A model generated the notes under the pieces. It was given only the letters and a program-made list of their open reading frames with translations. It was not told the origin of the DNA and searched no databases. A stretch of DNA of 49,795 nucleotides from an uncultured Clostridia bacterium (GTDB taxonomy: Bacteria; Bacillota; Clostridia; Oscillospirales; CAG-382), in assembly GCA_947627335.1 (NCBI GenBank), contig CANQVQ010000001.1, positions 1-49,795 of the forward strand, given 5' to 3'. The number at the start of each line of letters is the position of its first letter. Within the stretch, counting starts at the first letter, position 1. The position numbers and the translations under genes were made by a program. This document shows positions 25,137-33,732 of the stretch, piece by piece.

Positions 25137-25683
25137 CGAAGATAAAATCCACGTCCCCCGACAGGAGGGAGAGGATCCCACGGTAGATGATGTCCGCCCG
25201 GTCCTCGAAGTTGGCGCAGAGCTTGTCCGCGAGCGCCTTATCGCTCAGGAATACCGAGGTTTCGAGCAGGGTTTTTCGATTGTCCGCGATCGTGCAGGTC
25301 ACGGTCCAGCCGGAGCCGGTTTCCGCGACCCTGCTGGTCTGGCGCACGCCGTTCCGCTTGAACGCGAGGACGCGCAGGGCGTGCCGAAGCGCACGGTCCT
25401 TGTCGTCGGAAAGCAGGTCCTGCTCGTAGGTTTCCAGCACGGAGCGCCCCTGCGGGGTGATGCGGTAGAGCGGTTCGCCCTCCGGGGTGCGGGAATCGGA
25501 AACCAACTGTCCCTGCTCCAGCAGTTCGCTGAAGGCGGGGGCGAAGTCAAAGTAGTTGACCAGCCCGTCCTGCAGGACCATGTCGTTGACGGTGGTGAAT
25601 TCGACGGGTTCGTCGATGTTGCCGAGGATGTAGAGGATGAAGATCTTCGCCTGCGTGCGGATCTCCTTCTCGTCGAGCGCCAA
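25129..25683 (-). CDS. DUF4364-family winged-helix protein
   Basis: A protein of about 184 residues resembling the DUF4364 family of Clostridia, which look like small winged-helix DNA-binding proteins; function is not established. Early segments KIFILYILGNI and DMVLQDGLVNYFDFAPAFSEL, then a wing-like YRITPQGRSVLETYE, fit that fold. I take the TTG at 25683 as start because GGAGGA lies 8 bases before it; no in-frame ATG is well placed. It is the first gene of the minus-strand operon, behind the promoter at 25721-25749. Confidence 0.8.
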   Translation of the reverse strand: MALDEKEIRTQAKIFILYILGNIDEPVEFTTVNDMVLQDGLVNYFDFAPAFSELLEQGQLVSDSRTPEGEPLYRITPQGRSVLETYEQDLLSDDKDRALRHALRVLAFKRNGVRQTSRVAETGSGWTVTCTIADNRKTLLETSVFLSDKALADKLCANFEDRADIIYRGILSLLSGDVDFIFDA

Positions 25684-25720
25684 TGCGGCATTCCTCCGTT
25701 TCTTTTTCTGCGTTTTCTCT

Positions 25721-25749
25721 ATTATACTCTCTTTTGTTCTTTTTTTCAA
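25721..25749 (-). promoter_or_regulatory. Promoter of the DUF4364-nth-ttcA-yhbY-aroQ operon
   Basis: On the minus strand, TTGAAA and TATAAT are separated by 17 bp, in an A-rich stretch. No other promoter is visible in the tightly packed block below it. Confidence 0.85.
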
Positions 25750-25772
25750 TATGATTCGTACAAAACTTTTGC

Positions 25773-25801
25773 TTGCATTCCGCAAAATACCCTGCTATAA
25801 T
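25773..25801 (+). promoter_or_regulatory. Promoter of the rnfC-like/rnfD-like operon
   Basis: TTGCAT and TATAAT are separated by 17 bp, with TGC before the -10. It is divergent from the DUF4364 promoter, with 23 bp between their -35 boxes, so one regulator could act on both. Confidence 0.8.
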
Positions 25802-25845
25802 GAGTACAATGACGGCGCACAGGCGCAGAAACAGGAGGACCTGCC

Positions 25846-27111
25846 ATGGTTCTGAACTATCCGGGAGGGCTGTTCCTTCCCCCACGGGCGGACGAACGGA
25901 CGCTTCTGACCATCGTCTCGGACCCGCTGGTCGTGACGCCCGGGAAGCTCGACGAGGTATATCTTGCGCTCGAAGGGCGCTCGGACACGCTGCTGTGCCG
26001 GGAGGGCGGAACGGTCCGCGCAGGAGAGGCGGTCGCACGTCTCGCGGACGGGACGCCGATCTACGCGTCGGTGCCGGGTCGGTTCGACGGGATCTTTGAG
26101 AATCGCGGCAAGCCGTATGCCCGCGTCGCCGTGGACGCGAATGCGGACGAGCTTCCCGTGCAGGTGCGCGAGCCGGAAAAGAAACGGCTTTCGGACCTGT
26201 CCCGCGAGGAACTGCTCGACGCGGTGCGGACGCTCGGCATTTTCGACGTCTGGTCGGGGGATTGGCTCTGGCGGCGGGCGCAGAATGCGTGGAAAAGCGA
26301 GGTGTACCGGGTCGTCATCGACCTGACCGACGCGAACGGCTGGTCGCTGACCGGCTGCCGTGCGGCGCTGCGGGCCGCCGGGGACGTGCTCAACGGCGCG
26401 AAGGTGCTGCTGCAGCTGCTCGGCGCGACGAAGGTCCTGCTGATCGTCGATCGCACCCAACGGCGGCAGGCGAAAGTGTTCCGTGCGCTGATCAACGACC
26501 CGTCGCTGGTCGTGCTGGGCGAGGTGGAGCCGAAATACCCGCTGCGGGAGGAAACGCTGTACGAAGCGATCTACGCGAGGCGGCTTCCGCGTGGACGGAG
26601 CGCGCAGGACGAGGGGGTCTTTTTCGTCCGTGCGCAGACGGCGGAAGCGCTTTATCGGGCGATGCTGTCCGGGCGTCCGCAGACCACCCGCTGGCTGACC
26701 GCCGCCGGGGACGGTTTCAAGGCGGACGTCGTGGTGCAGACCCCGCTCGGCACGCCGTGGAAGCGGCTGCTGGAGCTTTGCCGGTTCAAGGGCGGCGAAT
26801 ATGTGACGAAGCTGGACTCCCCGCTGTACGGAGCGCCGGCGGAAGGCGTGCTCGGCGGTCGCACGGAAAGCGTGCTTTCCTCGCTGCCGGAGACGCGGAC
26901 GGCGGGGCACTGTATCGCCTGCGGGCGGTGCGCGGACGTCTGCCCGATGCGCCTGCAGCCCTATCGGATCCTGCGGACGCGAAGCTACCGGGCGGTCAGG
27001 ACGCTTGCCGCCGCCTGTATCGAATGCGGCTGCTGCTCGTATATCTGCCCGGCGGCATTGCCGCTGCGGGAAAGCATCGCGAAGCACCGCGACCCGTCCG
27101 AAAATCCCTGA
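25846..27111 (+). CDS. RnfC-like protein, NADH/FMN motifs lost
   Basis: A 421-residue protein that aligns over its length with RnfC/RsxC, the NADH-oxidising subunit of Rnf ion pumps. The N-terminal GG..PP and barrel-like region (about 4-95), a middle Rossmann-like domain and two ferredoxin motifs are present: Cys 356, 359, 362, 366 and 391, 394, 397, 401 in order. However, the glycine loop normally GLGGAGFPT reads DVWSGDWLWRRA (about 134-145), and the flavin-contact motif ECEPY is replaced by TDANGWS (about 161-167). The KYP motif is kept. NADH oxidation therefore looks unlikely; electron relay through the iron-sulfur clusters is possible. Only an RnfD-like partner follows; RnfG, E, A and B are absent. 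Confidence 0.8.
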   Translation: MVLNYPGGLFLPPRADERTLLTIVSDPLVVTPGKLDEVYLALEGRSDTLLCREGGTVRAGEAVARLADGTPIYASVPGRFDGIFENRGKPYARVAVDANADELPVQVREPEKKRLSDLSREELLDAVRTLGIFDVWSGDWLWRRAQNAWKSEVYRVVIDLTDANGWSLTGCRAALRAAGDVLNGAKVLLQLLGATKVLLIVDRTQRRQAKVFRALINDPSLVVLGEVEPKYPLREETLYEAIYARRLPRGRSAQDEGVFFVRAQTAEALYRAMLSGRPQTTRWLTAAGDGFKADVVVQTPLGTPWKRLLELCRFKGGEYVTKLDSPLYGAPAEGVLGGRTESVLSSLPETRTAGHCIACGRCADVCPMRLQPYRILRTRSYRAVRTLAAACIECGCCSYICPAALPLRESIAKHRDPSENP

Positions 27112-27126
27112 AAACGGAGGTTGGAT

Positions 27127-28131
27127 ATGTTTGTTCGTTCCCCACGTGATAAGACGGCGCTGGCGCTGGATCTGGGCATCGCGCTTCTGCCTGCGTCCGC
27201 ATGGGCGATCTACCTGTACGGTGGACGCGCCGCAGTCTTGATGATCTTCTGCGGCTTATGCTGCACGATTCTGGATTTTCCGGTGCAGAAGTTCATTTGC
27301 CGTGCGCCGATGAAGGACGCGCTTTCTCCGTTTCCGTTCCTGACCGGTGTGCTGACCGCGTTCTGGTTCCCCGTGAGCGTGCCGCTGTGGTTCGGTGCGG
27401 TCGCGGCGCTGCCGATCGTGGTCTGCCGTGCGTTCTTCCGCTATTTCGGGCATCGGCTGTTCAATTCGTCTATCTTCGCAGCCGTGGTGCTGTCCGCCGC
27501 GTTCCCGGAATACATGAACCGTTTCACCCGCCCGTTCGCGTATTTTCCCGCGTTTACGATCTCGCTCGACCCGAATCTGGTGCAGTATTGCCGCGTGCGC
27601 ACGCCGCTGGAGATCCTGCAGGGCGGGACGCTCTACGAGGACGGGATGCTGCCGCAGTTGTACGGGTACGCGTCGGGCGCGATGGGCGCGGTCGCGATCG
27701 CGGCGCTTCTGCTCGGCGGGGTCTGGCTGTTGGTGCGGCGGCAGTTGTCGCTGGGCACGACCGGCGCATATGTGCTGGCTCTGCTTGTTCTGGCGATGGC
27801 GTTCGCGCCGGAGGACGCGGAAATGCTCAATTACGGCTGGCTGTACCTGCTGTCCGGCGGGATCTCGCTGGTCGCGGTCTTTTCGCTGAACGACCCGGCG
27901 GCGATGCCGCGCACGGCGGTCGGGAAGATGCTGTCCGGCGGGATCGCCGGGATTTTGACCTTTGTTTTCCGGCAGTATCTCGGCGGGGAAGGTGCTTTGC
28001 CTGCGGTGCTGGTGACCAACCTGCTGACCCCGCTTCTGGAGCATTTCACCCTACCGCAGGATTACTATGCGGCCGGCAAACGCCGCAAGGAATCGCCGAA
28101 ACAGACCGCGTCCGCAGGGAGGCAGTCCTGA
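27127..28131 (+). CDS. RnfD-like membrane protein
   Basis: A 334-residue polytopic protein, mostly hydrophobic, resembling RnfD/NqrB-type subunits. FNSSIFAAVVLSAAFP matches the conserved FNP..IGYV..L..FP region, and GGVWLL and LLSGGISLVAVFSLNDP match family segments. Thr159 in RTPLEIL aligns with the Thr that carries covalent FMN in RnfD (motif ATPL), though the preceding residues differ. The ATG at 27127 lies 6 bases after GGAGG. It follows the RnfC-like gene after 15 bp and overlaps the methyltransferase start by one base (TGATG). Function as part of a reduced, two-subunit electron-transfer unit is inference. Confidence 0.8.
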   Translation: MFVRSPRDKTALALDLGIALLPASAWAIYLYGGRAAVLMIFCGLCCTILDFPVQKFICRAPMKDALSPFPFLTGVLTAFWFPVSVPLWFGAVAALPIVVCRAFFRYFGHRLFNSSIFAAVVLSAAFPEYMNRFTRPFAYFPAFTISLDPNLVQYCRVRTPLEILQGGTLYEDGMLPQLYGYASGAMGAVAIAALLLGGVWLLVRRQLSLGTTGAYVLALLVLAMAFAPEDAEMLNYGWLYLLSGGISLVAVFSLNDPAAMPRTAVGKMLSGGIAGILTFVFRQYLGGEGALPAVLVTNLLTPLLEHFTLPQDYYAAGKRRKESPKQTASAGRQS

Positions 28132-29510
28132 TGGCGGAAAGCCGGAAGAACCGCCTGTATTCCGTGGAGATCACCGGGATCAACCCGGACGGGAACGGCG
28201 TGGGGCGTCTGGAGGACGGAATGGTGGTCTTTGTGCCGCTGACCGCGCCGGGGGACGATGCGGTCGTGCGGATCATCAAGGAAACGAAAAGTTACGCGAT
28301 CGGCAGGCTCGAACGGCTGTCCGCGCCTTCGCCGGACCGTCGGGACCCGCTTTGCCCGGTCTATCGGCGGTGCGGCGGGTGCGTGTTCCGCCATTTGCGC
28401 CCGGAAGCGGAGCGGAACGTCCTGCGGGAGCTGGTTGAGAACGCGTTTCGGCGGATCGGGCATCTCGACGTTTCGGTCGAACCGACGGTTTCCGTCAACG
28501 AGGAGCGCTACCGCAACAAAGTCGTCTATCCGCTTTGCGAGCCGGAGCCGGGTCGTCCGACGTTCGGGTACTATACCCGCCATTCGCACGCGGTGGTCGA
28601 GCACGCGGACTGCCCGCTGCAGGACCCGATTTTCGACCGCATCGCAATGTTTCACGTGAAACAACTTGCCGCTCGCCACGTCCCCGTCTGGAACGATAAG
28701 CGCGGGACCGGGGTCGCACGGCATTTGATGATGCGCCGGAACCGGGACGGGGAAGTGCTGGTCTGTATGGTCGCCGCGAAGCCGTTTCCGCAGGCGCAGA
28801 CGCTCGCGGAGGAGCTTTTGCGGGCATTCCCGGAGGTCGTCGGGGTGTCCCTGAACCTGAACCCGATCCCCGGGAACGCGATCCTGGGGAGCGAAACGCG
28901 AACGCTTGCCGGGGAACCCGTCCTGCGGGACTGTTTGTGCGGGAAAACCTTCTTGCTGTCGCCGACGGCGTTCTACCAAGTCAACGCCGACTGCGCCGAA
29001 GCGCTCTATCGAAAGGCGGCGGAACTGGCGGACCTCCCGGAAAACGGGGTCCTGCTGGATCTGTACTGCGGCGCCGGGACCGTCGGGTTGACCATGGTGC
29101 GTGACGGGCAGAAGCTGCTCGGGGTTGAATTGGTCCCGGAAGCGGTGGAGAATGCCCGCGAAAACGCCCTGCGAAACGGCAGAACGCCGGAAAATACGCG
29201 ATTCGTCTGCGGGGACGCGTCGCTCGGCGTGCGAACCTGCGAAGAATGGTTCGGAAAGCCCGACGTCATCGTCGTGGACCCGCCCCGCAAAGGGCTGTCG
29301 CGGGAGGTCCTCGCGACGCTGCTGTCCGCCGCGCCGGAGCGGATCGTGTACATTTCCTGCAATCCCGCGACGCTCGCGGCGAACTGCGAGACCCTTTGCA
29401 GCGCGGAAGGGGACGTCCGCTACCGCGTGACGTCCGCGACGCCGTTCCATATGTTCCCCTCGACCGGGCACGTGGAGACGGTATGCCTTTTATCAAAACA
29501 TGACGCGTAA
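28131..29510 (+). CDS. RNA (uracil-5-)-methyltransferase, RlmD/TrmA family
   Basis: A 459-residue SAM-dependent enzyme that probably forms 5-methyluridine in 23S rRNA. It has an N-terminal TRAM domain (about 1-60), the Cys group C75/C81/C84 and a later Cys in HADCP that would hold a [4Fe-4S] cluster, the SAM loop LDLYCGAGTVGL, DPPRKG, and the catalytic Cys in YISCNPATL. Bacillota have several members of this family, so the target base is uncertain (RlmCD or RlmD type). A perfect parS site lies inside the frame at 28648-28663, encoding MFHVKQ, and another follows directly after the stop. Confidence 0.9.
   Translation: MAESRKNRLYSVEITGINPDGNGVGRLEDGMVVFVPLTAPGDDAVVRIIKETKSYAIGRLERLSAPSPDRRDPLCPVYRRCGGCVFRHLRPEAERNVLRELVENAFRRIGHLDVSVEPTVSVNEERYRNKVVYPLCEPEPGRPTFGYYTRHSHAVVEHADCPLQDPIFDRIAMFHVKQLAARHVPVWNDKRGTGVARHLMMRRNRDGEVLVCMVAAKPFPQAQTLAEELLRAFPEVVGVSLNLNPIPGNAILGSETRTLAGEPVLRDCLCGKTFLLSPTAFYQVNADCAEALYRKAAELADLPENGVLLDLYCGAGTVGLTMVRDGQKLLGVELVPEAVENARENALRNGRTPENTRFVCGDASLGVRTCEEWFGKPDVIVVDPPRKGLSREVLATLLSAAPERIVYISCNPATLAANCETLCSAEGDVRYRVTSATPFHMFPSTGHVETVCLLSKHDA
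28648..28663. promoter_or_regulatory. parS: parS site, inside the RNA methyltransferase gene
   Basis: The perfect 16-bp palindrome TGTTTCACGTGAAACA is the consensus centromere bound by ParB. It is 13 kb from oriC, within the usual range. ParA and ParB genes are not in the window. Confidence 0.93.
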
Positions 29511-29526
29511 TGTTTCACGTGAAACA
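29511..29526. promoter_or_regulatory. parS: Second parS site
   Basis: An identical TGTTTCACGTGAAACA begins at the base after the methyltransferase stop codon, 863 bp from the first site. Paired sites support a ParB loading zone. Confidence 0.93.
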
Positions 29527-29611
29527 CTTTGTCCCGGCGGGCAAAAACGACGGGATTTGATCAATGTGCCGCAATTCGCGAAGGATTCGGTCATATTACG
29601 GGGAGAAAACG

Positions 29612-31027
29612 ATGGGAATGAAGAAACGCATCGGAATTTTGGCGTCCGCCGTGCTGCTGTTCGTGACGGCGTGCGCGAATGTCGCTTTACCGCCGGACGC
29701 GCTGAAGGAATCGACGTCCCAGCGGCTGGAGGAGATCGCGAGCGCCCTGCCGCAGACGGACGACTTCCGCGGGACGTCGCTGACCATCCTGACGGCGGAT
29801 GAAGCGGTCGTCAACGGCGACGAGGGCGCCGCTGGGTCCGTTCGGGAGGCATTGCGGAACCGCAACGAGCTGATCCGCACGTCCTACGGCATGGAAGTCA
29901 CGGTCAAAACCGTCCCGGAGGCAGACGTTCTGCAAACGCTGCAAGACGCCCGGCAGGCGGGACTGTCCGCGGGGGACCTGCTCTGCTATTCCGCCGAAAC
30001 GACGGCGAGCCTGTGGGCGGACGGACTGCTGCAGGACCTGACCAAACTGCCGTATTTCTCGCTCGGCGAGTCCTGCTTCGGGGCGGATGCGGCGGAGAAA
30101 CTGCGGACGGGGGACGCGGTGTACCTGCTGCCCGACCCGTCGGCGCAGAGCTATGACGGCACCTATGTGCTGTTCTACGACCGGGAGCTGGCGCGCTCGA
30201 CCGGGCTCCCCCTGCCGGAAGCGCGGGTGACGGACGGCGACTGGACGCTTGAAACGTTCCAACAGTACGCGGAGGCGGTCGCGTCGTCGGTGATGCACAA
30301 GCAGAGCTACGACCTGCAAACCGACGTGTTCGGCTATTCCGCAAAGGACAACACGGGACTGCTGCCGTACCTGCTCTGGTGCGGGACGGACGACGCGCTG
30401 TTTGCGCGGAAGGACGGCGGGAAGACCGACTTCGCATACGACACCGCCGAAACGCTGAAAGAACGCGTCGATCCGCTGCGTGCGGTGTACGGGAGCGCCT
30501 GCCGCAGTCCGCTCGACGGCGACGAAGCGGCGAAGGCGTTTTCCGAGGGGCGGCTGGGCTTCCTGTTCGCGAAATTGGAGGAGATCAAGAATTTCTACGC
30601 CAACGCCACGCGGGAATACGGCATTCTTCCGCTCCCCAAGCGAGAGAAGGCGCAGGAATCCTATCGATGCCCGATCGCCGTGACCGGACGGGTCTTTTCG
30701 GTTCCTTCCGCGGCGTCGGACCGGTCGCGGTGCGGCTTGGGACTGCTCGCGGTCTGTGCCGCCGGCGGCGGACTGCTGCAGGAGGCGGAAGTGCGGACCT
30801 ATGTCACCCTGTATTCGATGGACAACGACCAGACCTGTATGCTGGAGACCCTGCTCGGCTGCGCCGACTTCGATTTCGGCTGGGTGTACGGGACGCAGGA
30901 GCGCACGGTGCGCGGACTGTCCACCGTCCTGATGACCGACGTGCTGGCGAACAACGTATCCTACACAAACGCACTTCGCCCGTATCTCGACGGATTCCGA
31001 CAGTATGCGCAGGAAAATTTCTCCTGA
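29612..31027 (+). CDS. Extracellular solute-binding lipoprotein
   Basis: A 471-residue protein with a lipoprotein signal (hydrophobic 7-20, lipobox FVTAC with Cys21). The rest resembles periplasmic-binding-like proteins of ABC sugar importers: a motif near the middle, DGTYVLFYDRELARSTGLPLP, and GILPLPK later are typical of that fold. GGGGAGA lies before the ATG. No permease or ATPase gene accompanies it, so substrate and transporter are unknown. It sits between the second parS site and the pgk promoter. Confidence 0.75.
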   Translation: MGMKKRIGILASAVLLFVTACANVALPPDALKESTSQRLEEIASALPQTDDFRGTSLTILTADEAVVNGDEGAAGSVREALRNRNELIRTSYGMEVTVKTVPEADVLQTLQDARQAGLSAGDLLCYSAETTASLWADGLLQDLTKLPYFSLGESCFGADAAEKLRTGDAVYLLPDPSAQSYDGTYVLFYDRELARSTGLPLPEARVTDGDWTLETFQQYAEAVASSVMHKQSYDLQTDVFGYSAKDNTGLLPYLLWCGTDDALFARKDGGKTDFAYDTAETLKERVDPLRAVYGSACRSPLDGDEAAKAFSEGRLGFLFAKLEEIKNFYANATREYGILPLPKREKAQESYRCPIAVTGRVFSVPSAASDRSRCGLGLLAVCAAGGGLLQEAEVRTYVTLYSMDNDQTCMLETLLGCADFDFGWVYGTQERTVRGLSTVLMTDVLANNVSYTNALRPYLDGFRQYAQENFS

Positions 31028-31044
31028 TTTCCCCGTCGAAACCC

Positions 31045-31073
31045 TTGACGAACGCGGGAGGTTGTGCTAAAAT
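31045..31073 (+). promoter_or_regulatory. Promoter of pgk-tpiA
   Basis: TTGACG and TAAAAT are separated by 17 bp, with TGC before the -10, 43 bp upstream of the pgk start. Confidence 0.75.
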
Positions 31074-31116
31074 GGAAAGGCAAAGAGAGAATACCGAAAA
31101 AAGGAGAAATGAAAAC

Positions 31117-32322
31117 ATGAATGCAAAGAAAACCGTAGAAGACCTTCAGGTCGCCGGCAAGCGGGTTCTGGTCCGCTGCGACTTCAACGTTCCGACCAAG
31201 AACGGCGTGATCACCGACGACACGCGGATCGTCGCCGCTCTGCCGACCATCGAATACCTGATCCGGCAGAACGCGAAGGTCATTCTCTGCTCCCATATGG
31301 GCAAGCCGAAGGGGCAGCCGCTGCCGGAGTACTCCCTCGCACCGGTCGCGAAGCGTCTAGAGGAGAAGCTCGGCAAGCCCGTCGTGTTCGCTGCGGACGA
31401 CAACGTCGTGGGCGAGCAGGCGAAGGCGGCGGTCGCCGCGATGCAGGACGGCGACGTCGTCCTGCTGCAAAACACCCGCTACCGTGCGGAGGAGACCAAA
31501 AACGTCGAGACGTTCTCGAAGGAGCTTGCTTCCCTCGCGGATCTGTTCGTCAACGACGCGTTCGGCGCGGCGCACCGTGCGCACTGCTCGACGGTCGGCG
31601 TGGCGTCCTTCGTGAAGGAATCCGCCAACGGGTACCTGATGGCGAAGGAAGTCAAATTCCTCGGCGACGCGGTCAACAACCCGGTCCGCCCGTTCGTCTG
31701 CATCCTCGGCGGGGCGAAGGTCGCGGACAAGCTCAACGTCATTTCCAACCTGCTGACCAAGGCGGACACGCTTATCATCGGCGGCGGCATGGCGTATACC
31801 TTCCTCAAGGCGCAGGGGCATTCCATCGGCACGTCGCTGGTTGACGACGAAAAGCTGGACTACTGCCGCGAAATGCTGGAAAAAGCCAAGGCGAACGGGG
31901 TCAAACTGCTGCTCCCGGTCGATACGGTCTGCGCTTCCGCGTTCCCGAACCCGATCGACGCGCAAATCGAAACGGTCACGGTCGCGTCCGACGCGATCCC
32001 GGCGGACATGATGGGGCTGGACATCGGTCCGAAGACTCGCGAACTGTTCGCGCAGGAGATCGCAAACGCAAAGACCGTGGTCTGGAACGGCCCGATGGGC
32101 GTGTTTGAAAACCCGATCCTCGCGGAAGGCACGATCGCGATCGCGAAGGCGATGGCGGAAGCGGACGCGACGACCATCATCGGCGGCGGCGATTCGGCGG
32201 CGGCGGTCAACTCGCTCGGCTTCGGCGCCAAGATGACCCACATCTCCACCGGCGGCGGGGCTTCGCTGGAGTACCTCGAGGGGATCGAACTGCCCGGCAT
32301 CGCCGCTATGACGGATAAATAA
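31117..32322 (+). CDS. pgk: Phosphoglycerate kinase
   Basis: A 401-residue glycolytic enzyme that transfers phosphate between 1,3-bisphosphoglycerate and ADP. Diagnostic stretches are KRVLVRCDFNVP near the start, LCSHMGKPKG, the hinge and nucleotide region VVWNGPMGVFE, and the closing GGGASLEYLEG. The ATG at 31117 follows AAAAAAGGAG. tpiA follows after 22 bp, so the two are co-transcribed; gap, often the neighbour, is not here. Confidence 0.97.
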   Translation: MNAKKTVEDLQVAGKRVLVRCDFNVPTKNGVITDDTRIVAALPTIEYLIRQNAKVILCSHMGKPKGQPLPEYSLAPVAKRLEEKLGKPVVFAADDNVVGEQAKAAVAAMQDGDVVLLQNTRYRAEETKNVETFSKELASLADLFVNDAFGAAHRAHCSTVGVASFVKESANGYLMAKEVKFLGDAVNNPVRPFVCILGGAKVADKLNVISNLLTKADTLIIGGGMAYTFLKAQGHSIGTSLVDDEKLDYCREMLEKAKANGVKLLLPVDTVCASAFPNPIDAQIETVTVASDAIPADMMGLDIGPKTRELFAQEIANAKTVVWNGPMGVFENPILAEGTIAIAKAMAEADATTIIGGGDSAAAVNSLGFGAKMTHISTGGGASLEYLEGIELPGIAAMTDK

Positions 32323-32344
32323 TTAAGGAAAGAAGGACTTTCTC

Positions 32345-33118
32345 ATGAATAAAGCGACACGCAAGGCGGTCATCGCCGGCAACTGGAAAATGAACAAGAC
32401 GCCCGCCGAGGCGACCGAACTGATCTCCGCGATCCTTCAGGCGAACGAAGGCGCGGACAACAGCGGCTGCACCGTCGTCGCGTGCGTCCCGTATGTGGAC
32501 ATTGACGCGGCGGTGAAGGCGGCGAAGGGCACGTTCCTGAAGATCGGTGCGGAGAACTGCCACTGGGAAAAGAGCGGCGCGTACACCGGCGAGATCTCGG
32601 CGGATATGCTGGTCGCGTGCGGCGTGGAATACGTCATCATCGGGCACTCCGAGCGCCGTCAGTACTTCGGCGAGACTGATCTGACCGTCAACCGTCGCGT
32701 CAAGGCGGCGCTGGAAGCCGGACTGAAGGTGATCCTGTGCGTCGGCGAGCTGCTGGAGCAGCGCGAGCAGGGCATCACGTCGGAGATCATCTCCATGCAG
32801 GTCAAGATCGACCTGGCGGGCGTGACCGCCGAAGAAATGGCAAACGTCATCATCGCGTACGAGCCGGTCTGGGCGATCGGCACCGGCAAAACCGCGACGG
32901 CGGAACAGGCGGACGAGGTCTGCGGCGGGATCCGTGCGACCCTCGCGCAGCTGTACGGTCCCGCGCTCGCGGAAGCGACGACGATCCAGTACGGCGGTTC
33001 CATGAACGCGAAGAACTGCGCGGAACTGTTGGGCAAGGTCAACGTGGACGGCGGTCTGATCGGCGGCGCCGCGCTCAAGGCGCCGGACTTCACGACCATC
33101 ATTTCGGCTGCCCGCTGA
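32345..33118 (+). CDS. tpiA: Triosephosphate isomerase
   Basis: A 257-residue TIM-barrel enzyme that interconverts dihydroxyacetone phosphate and glyceraldehyde 3-phosphate. Catalytic Lys15 (GNWKMNK), His101 (IIGHSERR) and Glu173 (AYEPVWAIGTG) are all present, with the phosphate-binding GGSMN and GGLIGGAAL. An AAGGAAAGAAGG site precedes the ATG. A strong terminator follows at 33141-33169. Confidence 0.98.
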   Translation: MNKATRKAVIAGNWKMNKTPAEATELISAILQANEGADNSGCTVVACVPYVDIDAAVKAAKGTFLKIGAENCHWEKSGAYTGEISADMLVACGVEYVIIGHSERRQYFGETDLTVNRRVKAALEAGLKVILCVGELLEQREQGITSEIISMQVKIDLAGVTAEEMANVIIAYEPVWAIGTGKTATAEQADEVCGGIRATLAQLYGPALAEATTIQYGGSMNAKNCAELLGKVNVDGGLIGGAALKAPDFTTIISAAR

Positions 33119-33140
33119 CGGGATGCGTTCGGAACGACCG

Positions 33141-33169
33141 AAAAGGGGGAGGTTCGCCTCTCCCTTTTT
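33141..33169 (+). terminator. Terminator of pgk-tpiA
   Basis: A 12-bp stem with a TTCG tetraloop (one G-T wobble, four A-T pairs at the base) is followed by T. It ends the glycolytic operon. Confidence 0.9.
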
Positions 33170-33272
33170 CCGTCGGACGGTCGGAGGAACCGGCAAAATG
33201 CGAACTTTCGCCGCAAAACAGCCAAAAAAGTGCGGAATAACGCAAAAATTCAAATTTTTTTCGCACGACCCC

Positions 33273-33301
33273 TTGACAAACGGCGTATGCTGTGGTAAGA
33301 T
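33273..33301 (+). promoter_or_regulatory. Promoter of the metal-efflux operon
   Basis: TTGACA and TAAGAT are separated by 17 bp, with TGG before the -10. It lies upstream of the ArsR-family gene. Confidence 0.8.
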
Positions 33302-33314
33302 ACAGTAAAACAAA

Positions 33315-33328
33315 TGCACAATTGCTCA
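33315..33328. promoter_or_regulatory. Candidate ArsR/SmtB operator
   Basis: TGCACAATTGCTCA is an imperfect palindrome centred on CAATTG with the TG...CA ends seen in SmtB/CzrA-type operators. It starts 13 bp after the -10, where a bound repressor would block transcription. Confidence 0.6.
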
Positions 33329-33356
33329 ATTGACGAGGTTTTGAAGGAGGCACACG

Positions 33357-33710
33357 ATGGAGGAAGCGGGCTATCTGCGAATCGACGGCGAACAGGCGAA
33401 AACGGCGAGGGAGGCGCTGCCGGACGGACCGACCATGATCGCGTTGGCGGAGCTTTACAAGCTGTTCGGCGACGGGACCCGGCTGGGGATCCTGGCGCTG
33501 CTCTGCCGCGAGGAGCTTTGCGTCTACGACATCGCACGGATCCTCTCCATGACGGACTCCGCGGTTTCCCACCAACTGCGGATCCTGCGGCAGGGGCGGT
33601 TGATCCGTTCCCGCCGGGAGGGAAAGACCGTCGTCTACTCCCTCGCCGACGAGCACGTGCGGCATTTGATCCGTACCGGGCTGGAACACGTTTCGGAAGA
33701 GATCCGTTAA
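33357..33710 (+). CDS. ArsR/SmtB-family metal-sensing repressor
   Basis: A 117-residue winged-helix repressor. The recognition region is STD-type (DSAVSHQLRILRQGRLIRSRREG). Asp98, His100, His111 and Glu114 reproduce exactly the spacing of the SmtB alpha-5 zinc site (DxH-10-HxxE). The alpha-3 site of CadC-type sensors (ELCVCD) reads ELCVYD, with one Cys missing. The protein is therefore expected to release DNA on binding Zn(II) or similar ions at alpha-5. GAAGGAGG precedes the ATG. It precedes the HMA and ATPase genes that it probably controls. Confidence 0.9.
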   Translation: MEEAGYLRIDGEQAKTAREALPDGPTMIALAELYKLFGDGTRLGILALLCREELCVYDIARILSMTDSAVSHQLRILRQGRLIRSRREGKTVVYSLADEHVRHLIRTGLEHVSEEIR

Positions 33711-33732
33711 ACAGGAAAGGAAGGCAACGAAC

